Source: an uncultured Cryomorphaceae bacterium (GTDB lineage Bacteria; Bacteroidota; Bacteroidia; Flavobacteriales; Schleiferiaceae). From it: a stretch of 64,000 nucleotides of DNA. A program made the position numbers and the translations under genes. Below the pieces are notes generated by a model. The model was not told the DNA's origin. It searched no databases and saw only the letters and a list, made by a program, of their open reading frames with translations. Positions 40,458 through 49,017 of the stretch are shown in pieces. Where the stretch lies: positions 1 through 64,000 of the forward strand of contig CAJVWI010000001.1 of the NCBI GenBank assembly GCA_913009655.1, written 5' to 3'. Numbering within the stretch: position 1 is the stretch's first letter; each line of letters starts with the position of its first letter.

Positions 40458-42794
40458 ATGTCAAATTATCTTGAAGCTCTAAACCCAGTCCAAAGAGAGG
40501 CTGTAGAATGTATTAAAGGACCTGTAATGGTTATTGCTGGTGCTGGTTCTGGAAAAACTCGCGTCCTCACTTACAGAATAGCTCATCTAATGAAATCCGG
40601 GGTTGACCCGTTTAATATTCTTTCGTTGACTTTTACAAACAAAGCAGCTAAAGAGATGAAAGACCGTATTCAAAATGTTTTGGGAGGTTCTGAAGCAAAA
40701 AACCTTTGGATGGGAACATTTCATTCAGTTTTTGCCAAAATATTAAGAATAGAAGGACATCGTCTTGGCTTTCCATCAAACTTCACTATTTACGATAGCG
40801 AAGACTCAAAAAAAGTTATCTCTAGTATAATAAAAGAGTCAGGGCTGGATAAAGAGATTTATAAAGTCAAAACCATAGCGAATCGTATTTCTTCTTACAA
40901 AAACAATCTAATAACTCCCAAATCCTATGCAGCTAGAGCTGAGCTTCAGGAGGCAGACGCATCTGCTCGAATCCCAAAACTTGGCGAGATATACTCCTCC
41001 TACATGGAAAAATGCTTTAGAGCAGGAGCAATGGATTTTGATGATTTACTTGTAAAAACCAATGAACTATTTATCAAATTTCCAGATGCACTAGCCAAGT
41101 ATCAAGATAGATTCAGGTACATTCTAGTGGATGAGTATCAAGATACGAATCACTCTCAATATTTAATAATTAAATCCTTAGCCAGTAGGTATGAAAATAT
41201 CTGCGTGGTAGGTGATGATGCGCAGAGCATTTATGCCTTTCGAGGTGCCAATATTAGAAATATTCTAAATTTTCAGAAAGACTACGACAATGCTAATTTT
41301 TTTAAATTAGAACAAAACTATAGAAGCACAGAACATATCGTAAAGGCTGCAAATGCATTAATAAAAAACAATAAAGAACAACTTGAAAAGAATATCTGGA
41401 CAGCAAATCCCTTGGGCGAAAAAATCATTGTACATAAAAGTGTAAGCGACTCTGACGAAGGAAATTATGCTGCTCAAACAATTTGGGAGGCAAATATTAG
41501 AAATCACGTAGCATATGACGACTTTGCTATTTTATACCGAACAAATGCTCAATCAAGAGCATTTGAGGACTCCTTTCGGAGAAAAAATATTCCGTATCGC
41601 ATTTATGGGGGACTATCATTCTACCAGAGAAAAGAAGTTAAGGATCTAATTTCATATGTTCGACTTATCGTGAATTTAAAAGATGATGAAGCATTCAAAA
41701 GAATTATAAATCTTCCAAGTAGAGGAATTGGAGAAACAACAATAGCTAGACTAAGCTTGGCAGCAAATGAACGTAAAACATCTCTTTGGGAAGCTGCACA
41801 AAATGCCTCAGAATGGCAAATTAAAATTAATCAACCAACAAAGGAGAAGCTACTAGCTTTTTGTGACTTAATTCTGAGCTTCAGGATATTGACCGATGAA
41901 AAAGATGCTTTTGATATTATGGAGCACATAGCTAGATCTAGCGGCCTCGTAAAGTTCCTAAGTGATGACAAAACCCCAGAAGGAGTAAGCAGATATGAAA
42001 ATGTACAGGAACTTTTAAATGGAATAAAAGATTTTGTAGAAGAACAAAAAGAAATAGAAAATGGCAATGCTAGCATTCATTCATATTTAGAAGATATTGC
42101 TCTAATAACAGACTCTGACAAGAAAGACAAAGATGATCGACCTAAAGTAAGCCTGATGACAATTCATCTTGCTAAAGGTTTAGAATTTCCAAATGTCTTT
42201 GTTGTTGGAATGGAAGAGAATCTTTTTCCATCCATGATGAGTATTGGATCTAGAAGTGAACTCGAAGAGGAAAGGCGTCTCTTCTATGTAGCTTTAACTC
42301 GAGCAAAAAAAAGTGCTTATCTGACATATTCGCACATCCGCTATCGTTGGGGAAAACTTATTGACTGTGAACCCAGCCGATTCCTTGATGAACTTGATGA
42401 TGAACACTTAGAGATACATATCCCTGAATACAATACAGGGAAAACTATTTCAAAAAAAATAAATCCATTTGACGTACCTTCGAGAGGCTCAAAATTTTAT
42501 TCCAAATCAAGTAAAAAGCAACCAGAAAAACAAAAAAAACAACCGAATACCGTTCGATTTATTCGACCAGCAAACCTCAAACCATTGGAGGAATCAACAT
42601 ATTCAAACGGTTCAGCAGTAATGTTAAACAATACATTAACAGCCGGAAATAGAGTTCTTCATGAACGTTTTGGCACTGGCACAATAACTGAAATAAACGG
42701 GGAACTTATGGATCAAAAAGCTACGATAGCGTTTGATAATGCTGGAGAAAAGAAATTGTTACTGAAGTTTGCCAAATTGCAATTAATTAAATAA
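40458..42794 (+). CDS. pcrA: UvrD/PcrA-type DNA helicase
   Basis: Superfamily 1A 3'-5' helicase used in nucleotide excision and mismatch repair and in clearing replication conflicts. Motifs in order: Q-motif LNPVQREAV, Walker A GAGSGKTRVLTYR, motif Ia SLTFTNKAAKEMKDR, Walker B LVDEYQDTNHSQY, motif III VVGDDAQSIYAFRGA, motif IV QNYRST, motif V VSLMTIHLAKGLEFPNVFVVG and motif VI RRLFYVALTRAKK. The C-terminal ~70 residues form the Tudor-like domain (GNRVLHERFGTGTITEINGE) that in PcrA binds RNA polymerase. It has 778 residues. The stop overlaps the DUF4290 start by one base. Confidence 0.94.
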   Translation: MSNYLEALNPVQREAVECIKGPVMVIAGAGSGKTRVLTYRIAHLMKSGVDPFNILSLTFTNKAAKEMKDRIQNVLGGSEAKNLWMGTFHSVFAKILRIEGHRLGFPSNFTIYDSEDSKKVISSIIKESGLDKEIYKVKTIANRISSYKNNLITPKSYAARAELQEADASARIPKLGEIYSSYMEKCFRAGAMDFDDLLVKTNELFIKFPDALAKYQDRFRYILVDEYQDTNHSQYLIIKSLASRYENICVVGDDAQSIYAFRGANIRNILNFQKDYDNANFFKLEQNYRSTEHIVKAANALIKNNKEQLEKNIWTANPLGEKIIVHKSVSDSDEGNYAAQTIWEANIRNHVAYDDFAILYRTNAQSRAFEDSFRRKNIPYRIYGGLSFYQRKEVKDLISYVRLIVNLKDDEAFKRIINLPSRGIGETTIARLSLAANERKTSLWEAAQNASEWQIKINQPTKEKLLAFCDLILSFRILTDEKDAFDIMEHIARSSGLVKFLSDDKTPEGVSRYENVQELLNGIKDFVEEQKEIENGNASIHSYLEDIALITDSDKKDKDDRPKVSLMTIHLAKGLEFPNVFVVGMEENLFPSMMSIGSRSELEEERRLFYVALTRAKKSAYLTYSHIRYRWGKLIDCEPSRFLDELDDEHLEIHIPEYNTGKTISKKINPFDVPSRGSKFYSKSSKKQPEKQKKQPNTVRFIRPANLKPLEESTYSNGSAVMLNNTLTAGNRVLHERFGTGTITEINGELMDQKATIAFDNAGEKKLLLKFAKLQLIK

Positions 42795-43462
42795 TGGATA
42801 CAACTAAAATAGCTGCTCTAACACTTGACTATAATACGGATAGAGAACATCTTATAATGCCTGAATATGGTCGACACGTTCAATCAATGATTGAATATTG
42901 TCAAACTCTAACTGACAGAAACCACAGAACTAAAGTTGCAACAAGCATTGTTGATATTATTGGGAATCTAAATCCTCAACTGCGTGATAATCCTGATTAC
43001 CGTCATAAACTTTGGGATCACCTATTTGTAATGTCAAACTTTTCTTTAGATGTAGATAGCCCTTATCCTATTTTAACAAAAGAAAAACTAAGTGAGAGGC
43101 CCGATCAAGTAGCCTACCCTAAAAAGAGTCGAACGCACAGATACTATGGTAATGTTCTTCAAACCATGATTCAGACAATATCAGAGATAGACCCCAGCGA
43201 AGAGCGAGATCTCATGGAATTTGATATTGCAAATCAAATGAAACGAGCGTATTTATCCTGGAATAAGGATAATGTAGATGACTCAGTAATATTTTCTGAA
43301 CTCAGAATTTTATCCGCAGGAAAGCTTGGTGATATTAAGATTCCATTAACTGTGGCCAAGGGTGTCAAATCTCAAAATGCACCGCTCAATACAAAATCGA
43401 AAAAGAAGAAAAAACCTCAATTTAAACGAAAAGCGAATTTCTCTTCTCGTCCAAAATCATAA
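42794..43462 (+). CDS. DUF4290 family protein
   Basis: A 222-residue protein of a family restricted, as far as I know, to Bacteroidota. The conserved part is DYNTDREHLIMPEYGRHVQSMIEYC through DNPDYRHKLWDHLFVMSNFSLDVDSPYP and RTHRYYGNVLQTMI. The last 40 residues are a basic disordered tail (KSKKKKKPQFKRKANFSSRPKS), suggestive of nucleic-acid or membrane contact. Function is unknown. It sits between pcrA and murA with near-zero spacing on both sides; the link to either pathway is not evident. Confidence 0.88.
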   Translation: MDTTKIAALTLDYNTDREHLIMPEYGRHVQSMIEYCQTLTDRNHRTKVATSIVDIIGNLNPQLRDNPDYRHKLWDHLFVMSNFSLDVDSPYPILTKEKLSERPDQVAYPKKSRTHRYYGNVLQTMIQTISEIDPSEERDLMEFDIANQMKRAYLSWNKDNVDDSVIFSELRILSAGKLGDIKIPLTVAKGVKSQNAPLNTKSKKKKKPQFKRKANFSSRPKS

Positions 43463-43466
43463 AAGC

Positions 43467-44780
43467 GTGGGTAGTTTTAAAATAAAAGGCGGCAATAAAC
43501 TCAAAGGAGAAATCCAGCCACAAGGTGCAAAAAATGAAGTGCTACAAATTCTTTGTGCAGTTTTATTGACAGAAGAAAAAATGCGAGTTTCAAATATTCC
43601 AGACATCGTAGATGTAAATAAGCTCATAGAGATTTTGGGTGATCTAGGAGTATCTGTTCTTAAAAATAGCCATGGAGACTATACATTTTGCGCTAAAAAT
43701 ATTGATTTAAATTATTTATACTCTGACTCATACAAAGAAAAAGGATCCTCCTTGAGAGGTTCAATAATGCTGGTAGGACCAATGCTTGCGCGATTCGGGC
43801 TAGGTTATATTCCAAAACCAGGAGGAGATAAGATTGGACGGAGAAGGTTAGACACACACTTTATTGGTTTCATGAAACTTGGAGCTAAGTTTCAATTTGA
43901 AGAGAATTCAAATTTCTACGGAGTAACGGCACCCAAATCCGGATTAAAAGGTGCATATATGCTTTTAGACGAAGCATCAGTAACTGGAACGGCAAACATC
44001 ATAATGGCTGCAGTACTAACAAAAGGAACCACAACAATATACAACGCGGCTTGCGAACCTTACCTGCAACAACTCTGTAATATGCTCGTAACAATGGGAG
44101 CTAATATTCATGGGATTGGGAGTAATCTATTAAATATTACTGGGGTTGATAGCTTAAAAGGAACAGATCATAAATGCTTACCTGATATGATTGAAATAGG
44201 AAGCTGGATTGGACTTGCCGCTATGACAGAAAGTGATATAACGATTAAAAACGCTGGTGTACAATATCTTGGAGTGATTCCTGAAGTTTTCAAAAAACTT
44301 GGAATTAAATTGGAAATTTCAGGAGACGACATCCACGTTCCAAGTCAAAAAAATTATTCGATAGGATCGTATTTAGACGGATCTATGACTACAATAAGTG
44401 ATGCCCCATGGCCAGGATTTACACCAGACCTTTTAAGCATCATACTTGTTACCGCAACTCAAGCTAACGGATCTGTTCTAATACACCAAAAAATGTTTGA
44501 AAGCCGTCTATTCTTCGTTGATAAACTAATTGATATGGGGGCTCAAATTATTTTGTGTGATCCACATAGAGCCACAGTAATTGGTTTGAATCGAAAATTT
44601 CCATTACGCTCTACCACTATGACTTCCCCAGATATAAGAGCTGGAATAGCTCTTTTGATTGCTGCTTTGAGCGCCGAAGGAACCAGTACCATTCATAATA
44701 TTGAGCAAATTGATCGAGGATATGAAGCTATTGATGTCCGATTACGAAATATAGGAGCCGAAATTGAAAGAATTAATTGA
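43467..44780 (+). CDS. murA: UDP-N-acetylglucosamine 1-carboxyvinyltransferase
   Basis: First committed step of peptidoglycan synthesis. The ORF track starts inside the DUF4290 gene; the family N-terminus (V/M)[28 protein letters not shown] begins at a GTG at 43467, four bases after the previous stop, so I choose that. It gives 437 residues. The active-site loop reads [17 protein letters not shown], with Asp at residue 121 where E. coli has the fosfomycin-reactive Cys115. Other conserved parts include [17 protein letters not shown], and [15 protein letters not shown] near the end. It overlaps dnaJ tail-to-tail by eight bases. Confidence 0.95.
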   Translation: MGSFKIKGGNKLKGEIQPQGAKNEVLQILCAVLLTEEKMRVSNIPDIVDVNKLIEILGDLGVSVLKNSHGDYTFCAKNIDLNYLYSDSYKEKGSSLRGSIMLVGPMLARFGLGYIPKPGGDKIGRRRLDTHFIGFMKLGAKFQFEENSNFYGVTAPKSGLKGAYMLLDEASVTGTANIIMAAVLTKGTTTIYNAACEPYLQQLCNMLVTMGANIHGIGSNLLNITGVDSLKGTDHKCLPDMIEIGSWIGLAAMTESDITIKNAGVQYLGVIPEVFKKLGIKLEISGDDIHVPSQKNYSIGSYLDGSMTTISDAPWPGFTPDLLSIILVTATQANGSVLIHQKMFESRLFFVDKLIDMGAQIILCDPHRATVIGLNRKFPLRSTTMTSPDIRAGIALLIAALSAEGTSTIHNIEQIDRGYEAIDVRLRNIGAEIERIN

Positions 44781-45879
44781 ACAAATCTTGAACACGTTCA
44801 AAAAAACCTTTATCTGACTTTCCTGGATTCGGTTTAAAGTTTTTTGACTCTCGCAAATCCTCTAATATTGCTTTTTCTTTAATGGTTATTGATTTTGGAG
44901 TCCAAACAGAAACATGAACCATCAGATCACCAATTCCATATCCCTCGACACTTGGCAATCCTTTTCCCTTTAATCTCAATGTCTTTCCACTTTGAGTCCC
45001 CGCATCAATTTTCATTCGCACCTTTCCGTTAACACTAGGAATTTCAACTGATGAACCAAGAGAGGCATCAGGAAAAGAAATATAAAGCTCAAAGTGTAAA
45101 TGTTGACCTTCTCTAATTAAAGTTTCATGAATTTCCTCTTCAATCGAAACAATAAGATCTCCTGCAGAGCTTCCGCCTGGTCCGTGGTTACCCTTGCTTG
45201 CTACACGCAATTGCATACCATCTTGAACCCCTGGCGGTATTTTCACACTTACCACTTCTTCAACTCGTTCTAAACCGTCTGCTCCAACGCCGGCAGGTCT
45301 TTTATCTATCATTTTTCCTGAACCATTACAGCCATTGCAGGCACTTGCCGTGCGCATTTGTCCAAGTATTGTATTTTGAACTCTTGAGATTTGCCCTGAA
45401 CCTTTACAAACAGTACATGTTTTAAATGTAATACCATCTGCAGGGACAGCTCTTCGAATTTTTATCTTTTTCTCAACTCCTGAGGCGATATCCGATAAAT
45501 CAAGCTTTACTCTAACTCTTAGATTTGCACCCCGAACAGATCCACCTCGACTACTTCCGCCAAACCCACCAAATCCTCCTCCGCCAAAGACATCACCAAA
45601 GTGGCTAAATATATCATCCATATTCATACCACCTTGTCCACCGGAACCTGCACCAAAAGCCTGATGACCGAATTGATCATATTTTTGCTTTTTCTCAGGA
45701 TTGGATAAAATTTCGTAAGCCTCTGCCGCTTCTTTAAATTTTTCTTCAGCCGCGTTGTCTCCCGGGTTTTTATCTGGATGATACTTAATTGCTAATTTGC
45801 GATAAGCCTTTTTGATCTCATCTGAAGATGAAGATTTACTCACGCCCAATACTTCGTAAAAATCTTGTTTTTGTGCCAT
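44773..45879 (-). CDS. dnaJ: Molecular chaperone DnaJ with a reduced zinc-binding region
   Basis: Co-chaperone that delivers clients to DnaK and stimulates its ATPase. The J domain (1-75) has the HPD motif at 34-36; the G/F region spans about 76-118. Only two CxxCxGxG motifs are present (CTVCKGSG at 155-162 and CNGCNGSG at 181-188) instead of four, so one of the two zinc sites is missing. C-terminal substrate-binding domains include [20 protein letters not shown] and [14 protein letters not shown]. It has 368 residues. It lies two bases after grpE; dnaK is not in the window. Confidence 0.95.
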   Translation of the reverse strand: MAQKQDFYEVLGVSKSSSSDEIKKAYRKLAIKYHPDKNPGDNAAEEKFKEAAEAYEILSNPEKKQKYDQFGHQAFGAGSGGQGGMNMDDIFSHFGDVFGGGGFGGFGGSSRGGSVRGANLRVRVKLDLSDIASGVEKKIKIRRAVPADGITFKTCTVCKGSGQISRVQNTILGQMRTASACNGCNGSGKMIDKRPAGVGADGLERVEEVVSVKIPPGVQDGMQLRVASKGNHGPGGSSAGDLIVSIEEEIHETLIREGQHLHFELYISFPDASLGSSVEIPSVNGKVRMKIDAGTQSGKTLRLKGKGLPSVEGYGIGDLMVHVSVWTPKSITIKEKAILEDLRESKNFKPNPGKSDKGFFERVQDLFN

Positions 45880-45881
45880 AA

Positions 45882-46424
45882 TTAGTTTGTGATATCTGCT
45901 ACTACCACTTTGGCATAACGAATTATTTTTGACCCGAGCATGTAACCTCTCTCAATTTCATCTATTACTTTTCCCTTCTGATCTTCTGATGGTGCGGGAA
46001 TAGTAGTTATGGCTTCCATAGTTTCAACGTCTAGGGGTTTTCCAACAGGAGATTCCATAGGGTTTAATCCTTCAATTTTCAAAGTACCAATAAGTTTGGC
46101 ATATATCAAGTCTAAACCTACTCTTTCCTCAGATTCTTTCGGAAAATTTTTCAGAGCCCTATCTAAATCATCCACAACAGGTAAAATAGCTTTTATTACC
46201 TTTTCACTAGCCGTAGACATAAGATCAAGTCGCTCCCGCGCATTTCGTTTGCGAAAGTTCTCGAACTCAGCATAAAGTCTTAGATTTTGGTCTTTTAACT
46301 CCTTTATTTGTTCTTCAAAATTAAGCTCTGGAATATCAGTATTTTCAACATTTTTTGTTCCACCTTCAATTTTTGAATCTGGTTCAGTATTCCCCTTCTC
46401 TGATGTCTTTTTTCCTTTTGCCAT
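45882..46424 (-). CDS. grpE: Nucleotide exchange factor GrpE
   Basis: Releases ADP from DnaK. The N-terminal part is disordered and charged, then a long helix ([32 protein letters not shown]) leads to the helical bundle and the beta-wing domain ([53 protein letters not shown]). It has 180 residues. It is the first gene of a grpE-dnaJ pair and has a sigma-54-like sequence 28 bases upstream. Confidence 0.94.
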   Translation of the reverse strand: MAKGKKTSEKGNTEPDSKIEGGTKNVENTDIPELNFEEQIKELKDQNLRLYAEFENFRKRNARERLDLMSTASEKVIKAILPVVDDLDRALKNFPKESEERVGLDLIYAKLIGTLKIEGLNPMESPVGKPLDVETMEAITTIPAPSEDQKGKVIDEIERGYMLGSKIIRYAKVVVADITN

Positions 46425-46452
46425 GATAAATCAAAATATATATTGCCGAAAA

Positions 46453-46468
46453 AGCAAACAGTCTGCCA
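46453..46468 (-). promoter_or_regulatory. Sigma-54-like promoter TGGCAG-N5-TTGCT for grpE-dnaJ
   Basis: On the minus strand TGGCAGACTGTTTGCT matches the -24/-12 consensus TGGCAC-N5-TTGCW at every defined position but one, with GG and GC exactly twelve bases apart. Transcription would start near 46442, giving a grpE leader of about 18-20 bases. The -24 element lies in one arm of a palindrome. The competing reading is a terminator for the upstream gene. Confidence 0.45.
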
Positions 46469-46498
46469 AACATGACCAAATGTCATATTGGCAGACTG
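46459..46498. terminator. Long palindrome between the TlpA-like gene and grpE; terminator or operator
   Basis: Outer arms CAGTCTGCCAA and TTGGCAGACTG pair perfectly over 11 bp, and inside them ATGAC-CAAAT-GTCAT forms a second 5-bp stem. On the minus strand the hairpin is followed by TTTGCTTTTT, so it could end transcription of the TlpA-like gene. The inner TGAC/GTCA palindrome and the overlap with a sigma-54-like -24 element also suit an activator site. No CIRCE (TTAGCACTC) element is present. Confidence 0.6.
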
Positions 46499-46516
46499 CG
46501 CATATTTATAAAAATT

Positions 46517-47068
46517 TTATTTCCTCAAAGAACTCAGAGCATTTTCAAGAGCCACGCCCCTGAGACCTTTAGCAATTATCTTTCCTTTACCATCTATGAG
46601 GAAAGTCATAGGAACTGCATTTACACCATAAATCGAAGCACCTTGAGCACGCCATCCTCTAAGATCACTTACATGACTAGACCAAGTCAACCCATCTTGG
46701 GCGATAGCCTGAATCCAGCGATCTTTTGATTGGTCAAGACTTACAGAATAAATCTCAAACCCCTTACCCACACTGAATTTTTCATCTTTAAACTTTGCAT
46801 AGGTTTTTACAACATTTGGATTCTCTCTTCGACATGGACCGCACCATGACGCCCAAAAATCGATCAAGACTAACTTACCCTTTAGATCACTTAATTTCAT
46901 GATTTCTCCTTGAGGATTTAAAAAAGCCAACTCTGGAGCCTGGTCCCCAATTTTTACATTCGCTACTTGATCAGAACTGAAATTGTTAGGCCTAATAGTT
47001 ATTTCTTGATAATTTGAGTTCGTAAACATTACGATAATTGCTGCTAATAAAATTATTCTTGTTTTCAT
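46517..47068 (-). CDS. TlpA-like thioredoxin-fold protein
   Basis: A periplasmic redox protein of 183 residues. The track start is a TTG; the ATG at 47066-47068 gives MKTRIILLAAIIVMFTNSNYQ, a signal peptide or anchor. The domain follows the TlpA/ResA pattern: APELAFLNPQGEIMKLSDLKGKLVLIDFWASWCGPCRRENP with the WCGPC redox pair, then VNAVPMTFLIDGKGKIIAKGLRG with the cis-Pro. It may reduce disulfides in exported proteins. It lies between the type IX cargo gene and grpE. Confidence 0.88.
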   Translation of the reverse strand: MKTRIILLAAIIVMFTNSNYQEITIRPNNFSSDQVANVKIGDQAPELAFLNPQGEIMKLSDLKGKLVLIDFWASWCGPCRRENPNVVKTYAKFKDEKFSVGKGFEIYSVSLDQSKDRWIQAIAQDGLTWSSHVSDLRGWRAQGASIYGVNAVPMTFLIDGKGKIIAKGLRGVALENALSSLRK

Positions 47069-47098
47069 TTTAAACAAATTAAACTTTGTATTAATATA

Positions 47099-49012
47099 TT
47101 ATTGCCCACGACCTATAATTGTTACCGGGCCAGAATATCGCAGTTCTTTATCACATTGCAAAAGCACATAATAAGTTGATGGTGGCAACAGTTGACCATT
47201 ACTATTAACTCCAGTCCAGGTGTCATCATAATTGTCTTGGTAGTAAACTTGCCCACCCCAACGATTTAAAACACGCAAAGTGCAAGACTCTCCAAAAGAC
47301 ACCTCTGATAAGTCCAAAACATCGTTTATTCCATCCATATTGGCAGTTATAACATTTTGAACATTTGAAAGATCCGGTGCAACCAAATCTGGCAGCCAAT
47401 AAATTAATACAGTATCAATTCCTTGGCAACCATATTCATCTGTAACAATTACGAAAAAAGTTGTTGAGTCTTGATATTGCCATGCCTGTGGATCTTTTTG
47501 TTTTGAGTTATTAAAATAAACAGGCTTATCAGCAAACCACTCATAAAAAGAACCATATGAAACATCAAGATAAGCTGTATCATTACGAATTATAGAAGTA
47601 TCGGCGCCAGCATCAACAGCAACTGACCATTTGATGACAGAGATAGTATCGTAAACAGTATCTGGACAGAAAGATGAGGTGACAATCATTCGAACAGTAT
47701 AATCTCCGGGAAGAGACCAAGAGACCCCTTCAACACTATCTCCCTTTTCTCCAAATTTATTAGAAAGGTTCCCAAACTCCCATTCAAAATCAGCATCTTT
47801 AGGGGTACTACCCTCTGCATAAAAAAGCATATTCTGGGCTTCAAAACATGATGCACCAGTATATTTAATTAGATAATTTGGCTCATCATATATATCAAAA
47901 ACCTCATAGACTGTATCAGTACAAACGAGTCCTGGATTAATAATCAACATAACTGAATATTTGCCCGTATCTGAATAAGTGTAGGATGGAGATGGGGAAG
48001 AACTCGTATCTAATGTAGTATTCGTATCCCCAAAATCCCATAAATAAGAAATAGCTCCTGAAGTTTGAGCTTGAAAAGACATAGTCTTACCGATACACAA
48101 TAAACTTGGCTTTTCCAGCTGCGTAAGCATGTCCGAAACAACATTACTAATACAGCTTGTAATATTAAATTGATAATCTCGACGAACCTTTGAGAGAAGA
48201 GCTCCATTTTCATACTCAGAAACACAAATACCAACAACAAATTGACCTGTGGTGTTGGCAATACCTGAAATAAAACCAGTAACTGGGTCTATTGTCAAAG
48301 CAGGAGAACCAGGAATTGGCGTTGAGCTCGTCTGTGGGAGAATAAAAGGAATAGATGAATATGGAGGTGGATCAGCAGAGGCGGGGCTGGGGTTAAAAGA
48401 AGATCCACCATTTAAAATCTCGCAAAACTCATAAAAAAGTGAATCCCCATTTGAATCAACTGCTGAAGCATCAATACTTAGGACATCTGATTTACAAAGG
48501 ACAATTGGAGGTACTGTTGAGAATTGAGGAGTGCTATTGCAATTATCCATCGTCGGAATTTGGATTGTGTAGGTATTACCCGTACCCGTGCCAACTATAT
48601 TTGCAATACTGGCATTTCTACAACATCGTTGATAAGAGATAATGTAACCACCTGAACGAGCCGGAAGGGAGATTGTGTGAATATATTCGGCATATTCGGT
48701 ACAAATATTTGGAGGTGTAGTTAAACAAGGATTCCCGGTTGCTGAAGGAACCTGAACAGTAGTCCCTTTCGATACTGATGGATTAAAAAGGATATTTCCT
48801 TGATCATCAAATATTGTAAAATTAACAGACTGATCAAATCCTGCTACTCCACCAAAACAATCCCTGTAAATTCTAAGCTTAATTTCATAAGAATTATTAC
48901 CTGAACAGGTATAAGTGATTTCTCCACCAACTAAATGAGTACCACTAAGCTTGAGCGGAAAAAATAAGGCTAAAAATATTGCCGGAAAAAGAAATTTATT
49001 CAAATTAATCAT
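47099..49012 (-). CDS. Predicted type IX secretion substrate with PKD domains and type B C-terminal domain
   Basis: A 637-residue secreted protein. The signal peptide ends near LKLSGTHLVGGEI. Residues about 25-285 form a conserved Bacteroidota adhesin-like module (THLVGGEITYTCSGNNSYEIKLRIYRDCFGG, YIISYQRCCRNASI) with many cysteines. A PKD-type domain follows (SYLWDFGDTNTT...YTYSDTGKYSVML), then a second (FEWEFGNLS...GDYTVRMIV). The end is the gliding-motility-associated domain: VITANMDGINDVLDLSEV, LRVLNRWGGQVYYQDNY, WTGVNSNGQLLPPSTYYVLLQC. That domain directs export by the type IX system. Ligand unknown. It starts six bases after the PorP/SprF-type gene. Confidence 0.88.
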   Translation of the reverse strand: MINLNKFLFPAIFLALFFPLKLSGTHLVGGEITYTCSGNNSYEIKLRIYRDCFGGVAGFDQSVNFTIFDDQGNILFNPSVSKGTTVQVPSATGNPCLTTPPNICTEYAEYIHTISLPARSGGYIISYQRCCRNASIANIVGTGTGNTYTIQIPTMDNCNSTPQFSTVPPIVLCKSDVLSIDASAVDSNGDSLFYEFCEILNGGSSFNPSPASADPPPYSSIPFILPQTSSTPIPGSPALTIDPVTGFISGIANTTGQFVVGICVSEYENGALLSKVRRDYQFNITSCISNVVSDMLTQLEKPSLLCIGKTMSFQAQTSGAISYLWDFGDTNTTLDTSSSPSPSYTYSDTGKYSVMLIINPGLVCTDTVYEVFDIYDEPNYLIKYTGASCFEAQNMLFYAEGSTPKDADFEWEFGNLSNKFGEKGDSVEGVSWSLPGDYTVRMIVTSSFCPDTVYDTISVIKWSVAVDAGADTSIIRNDTAYLDVSYGSFYEWFADKPVYFNNSKQKDPQAWQYQDSTTFFVIVTDEYGCQGIDTVLIYWLPDLVAPDLSNVQNVITANMDGINDVLDLSEVSFGESCTLRVLNRWGGQVYYQDNYDDTWTGVNSNGQLLPPSTYYVLLQCDKELRYSGPVTIIGRGQ

Positions 49013-49017
49013 TTAGG

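Noticed and set aside
43362-43466. N-terminal 35-codon extension of MurA in the ORF track
   Set aside because: It overlaps the DUF4290 tail; the conserved MurA start is at the GTG at 43467.
46425-46516. CIRCE/HrcA operator before grpE
   Set aside because: No TTAGCACTC-N9-GAGTGCTAA or close variant; the palindrome there is a different sequence.
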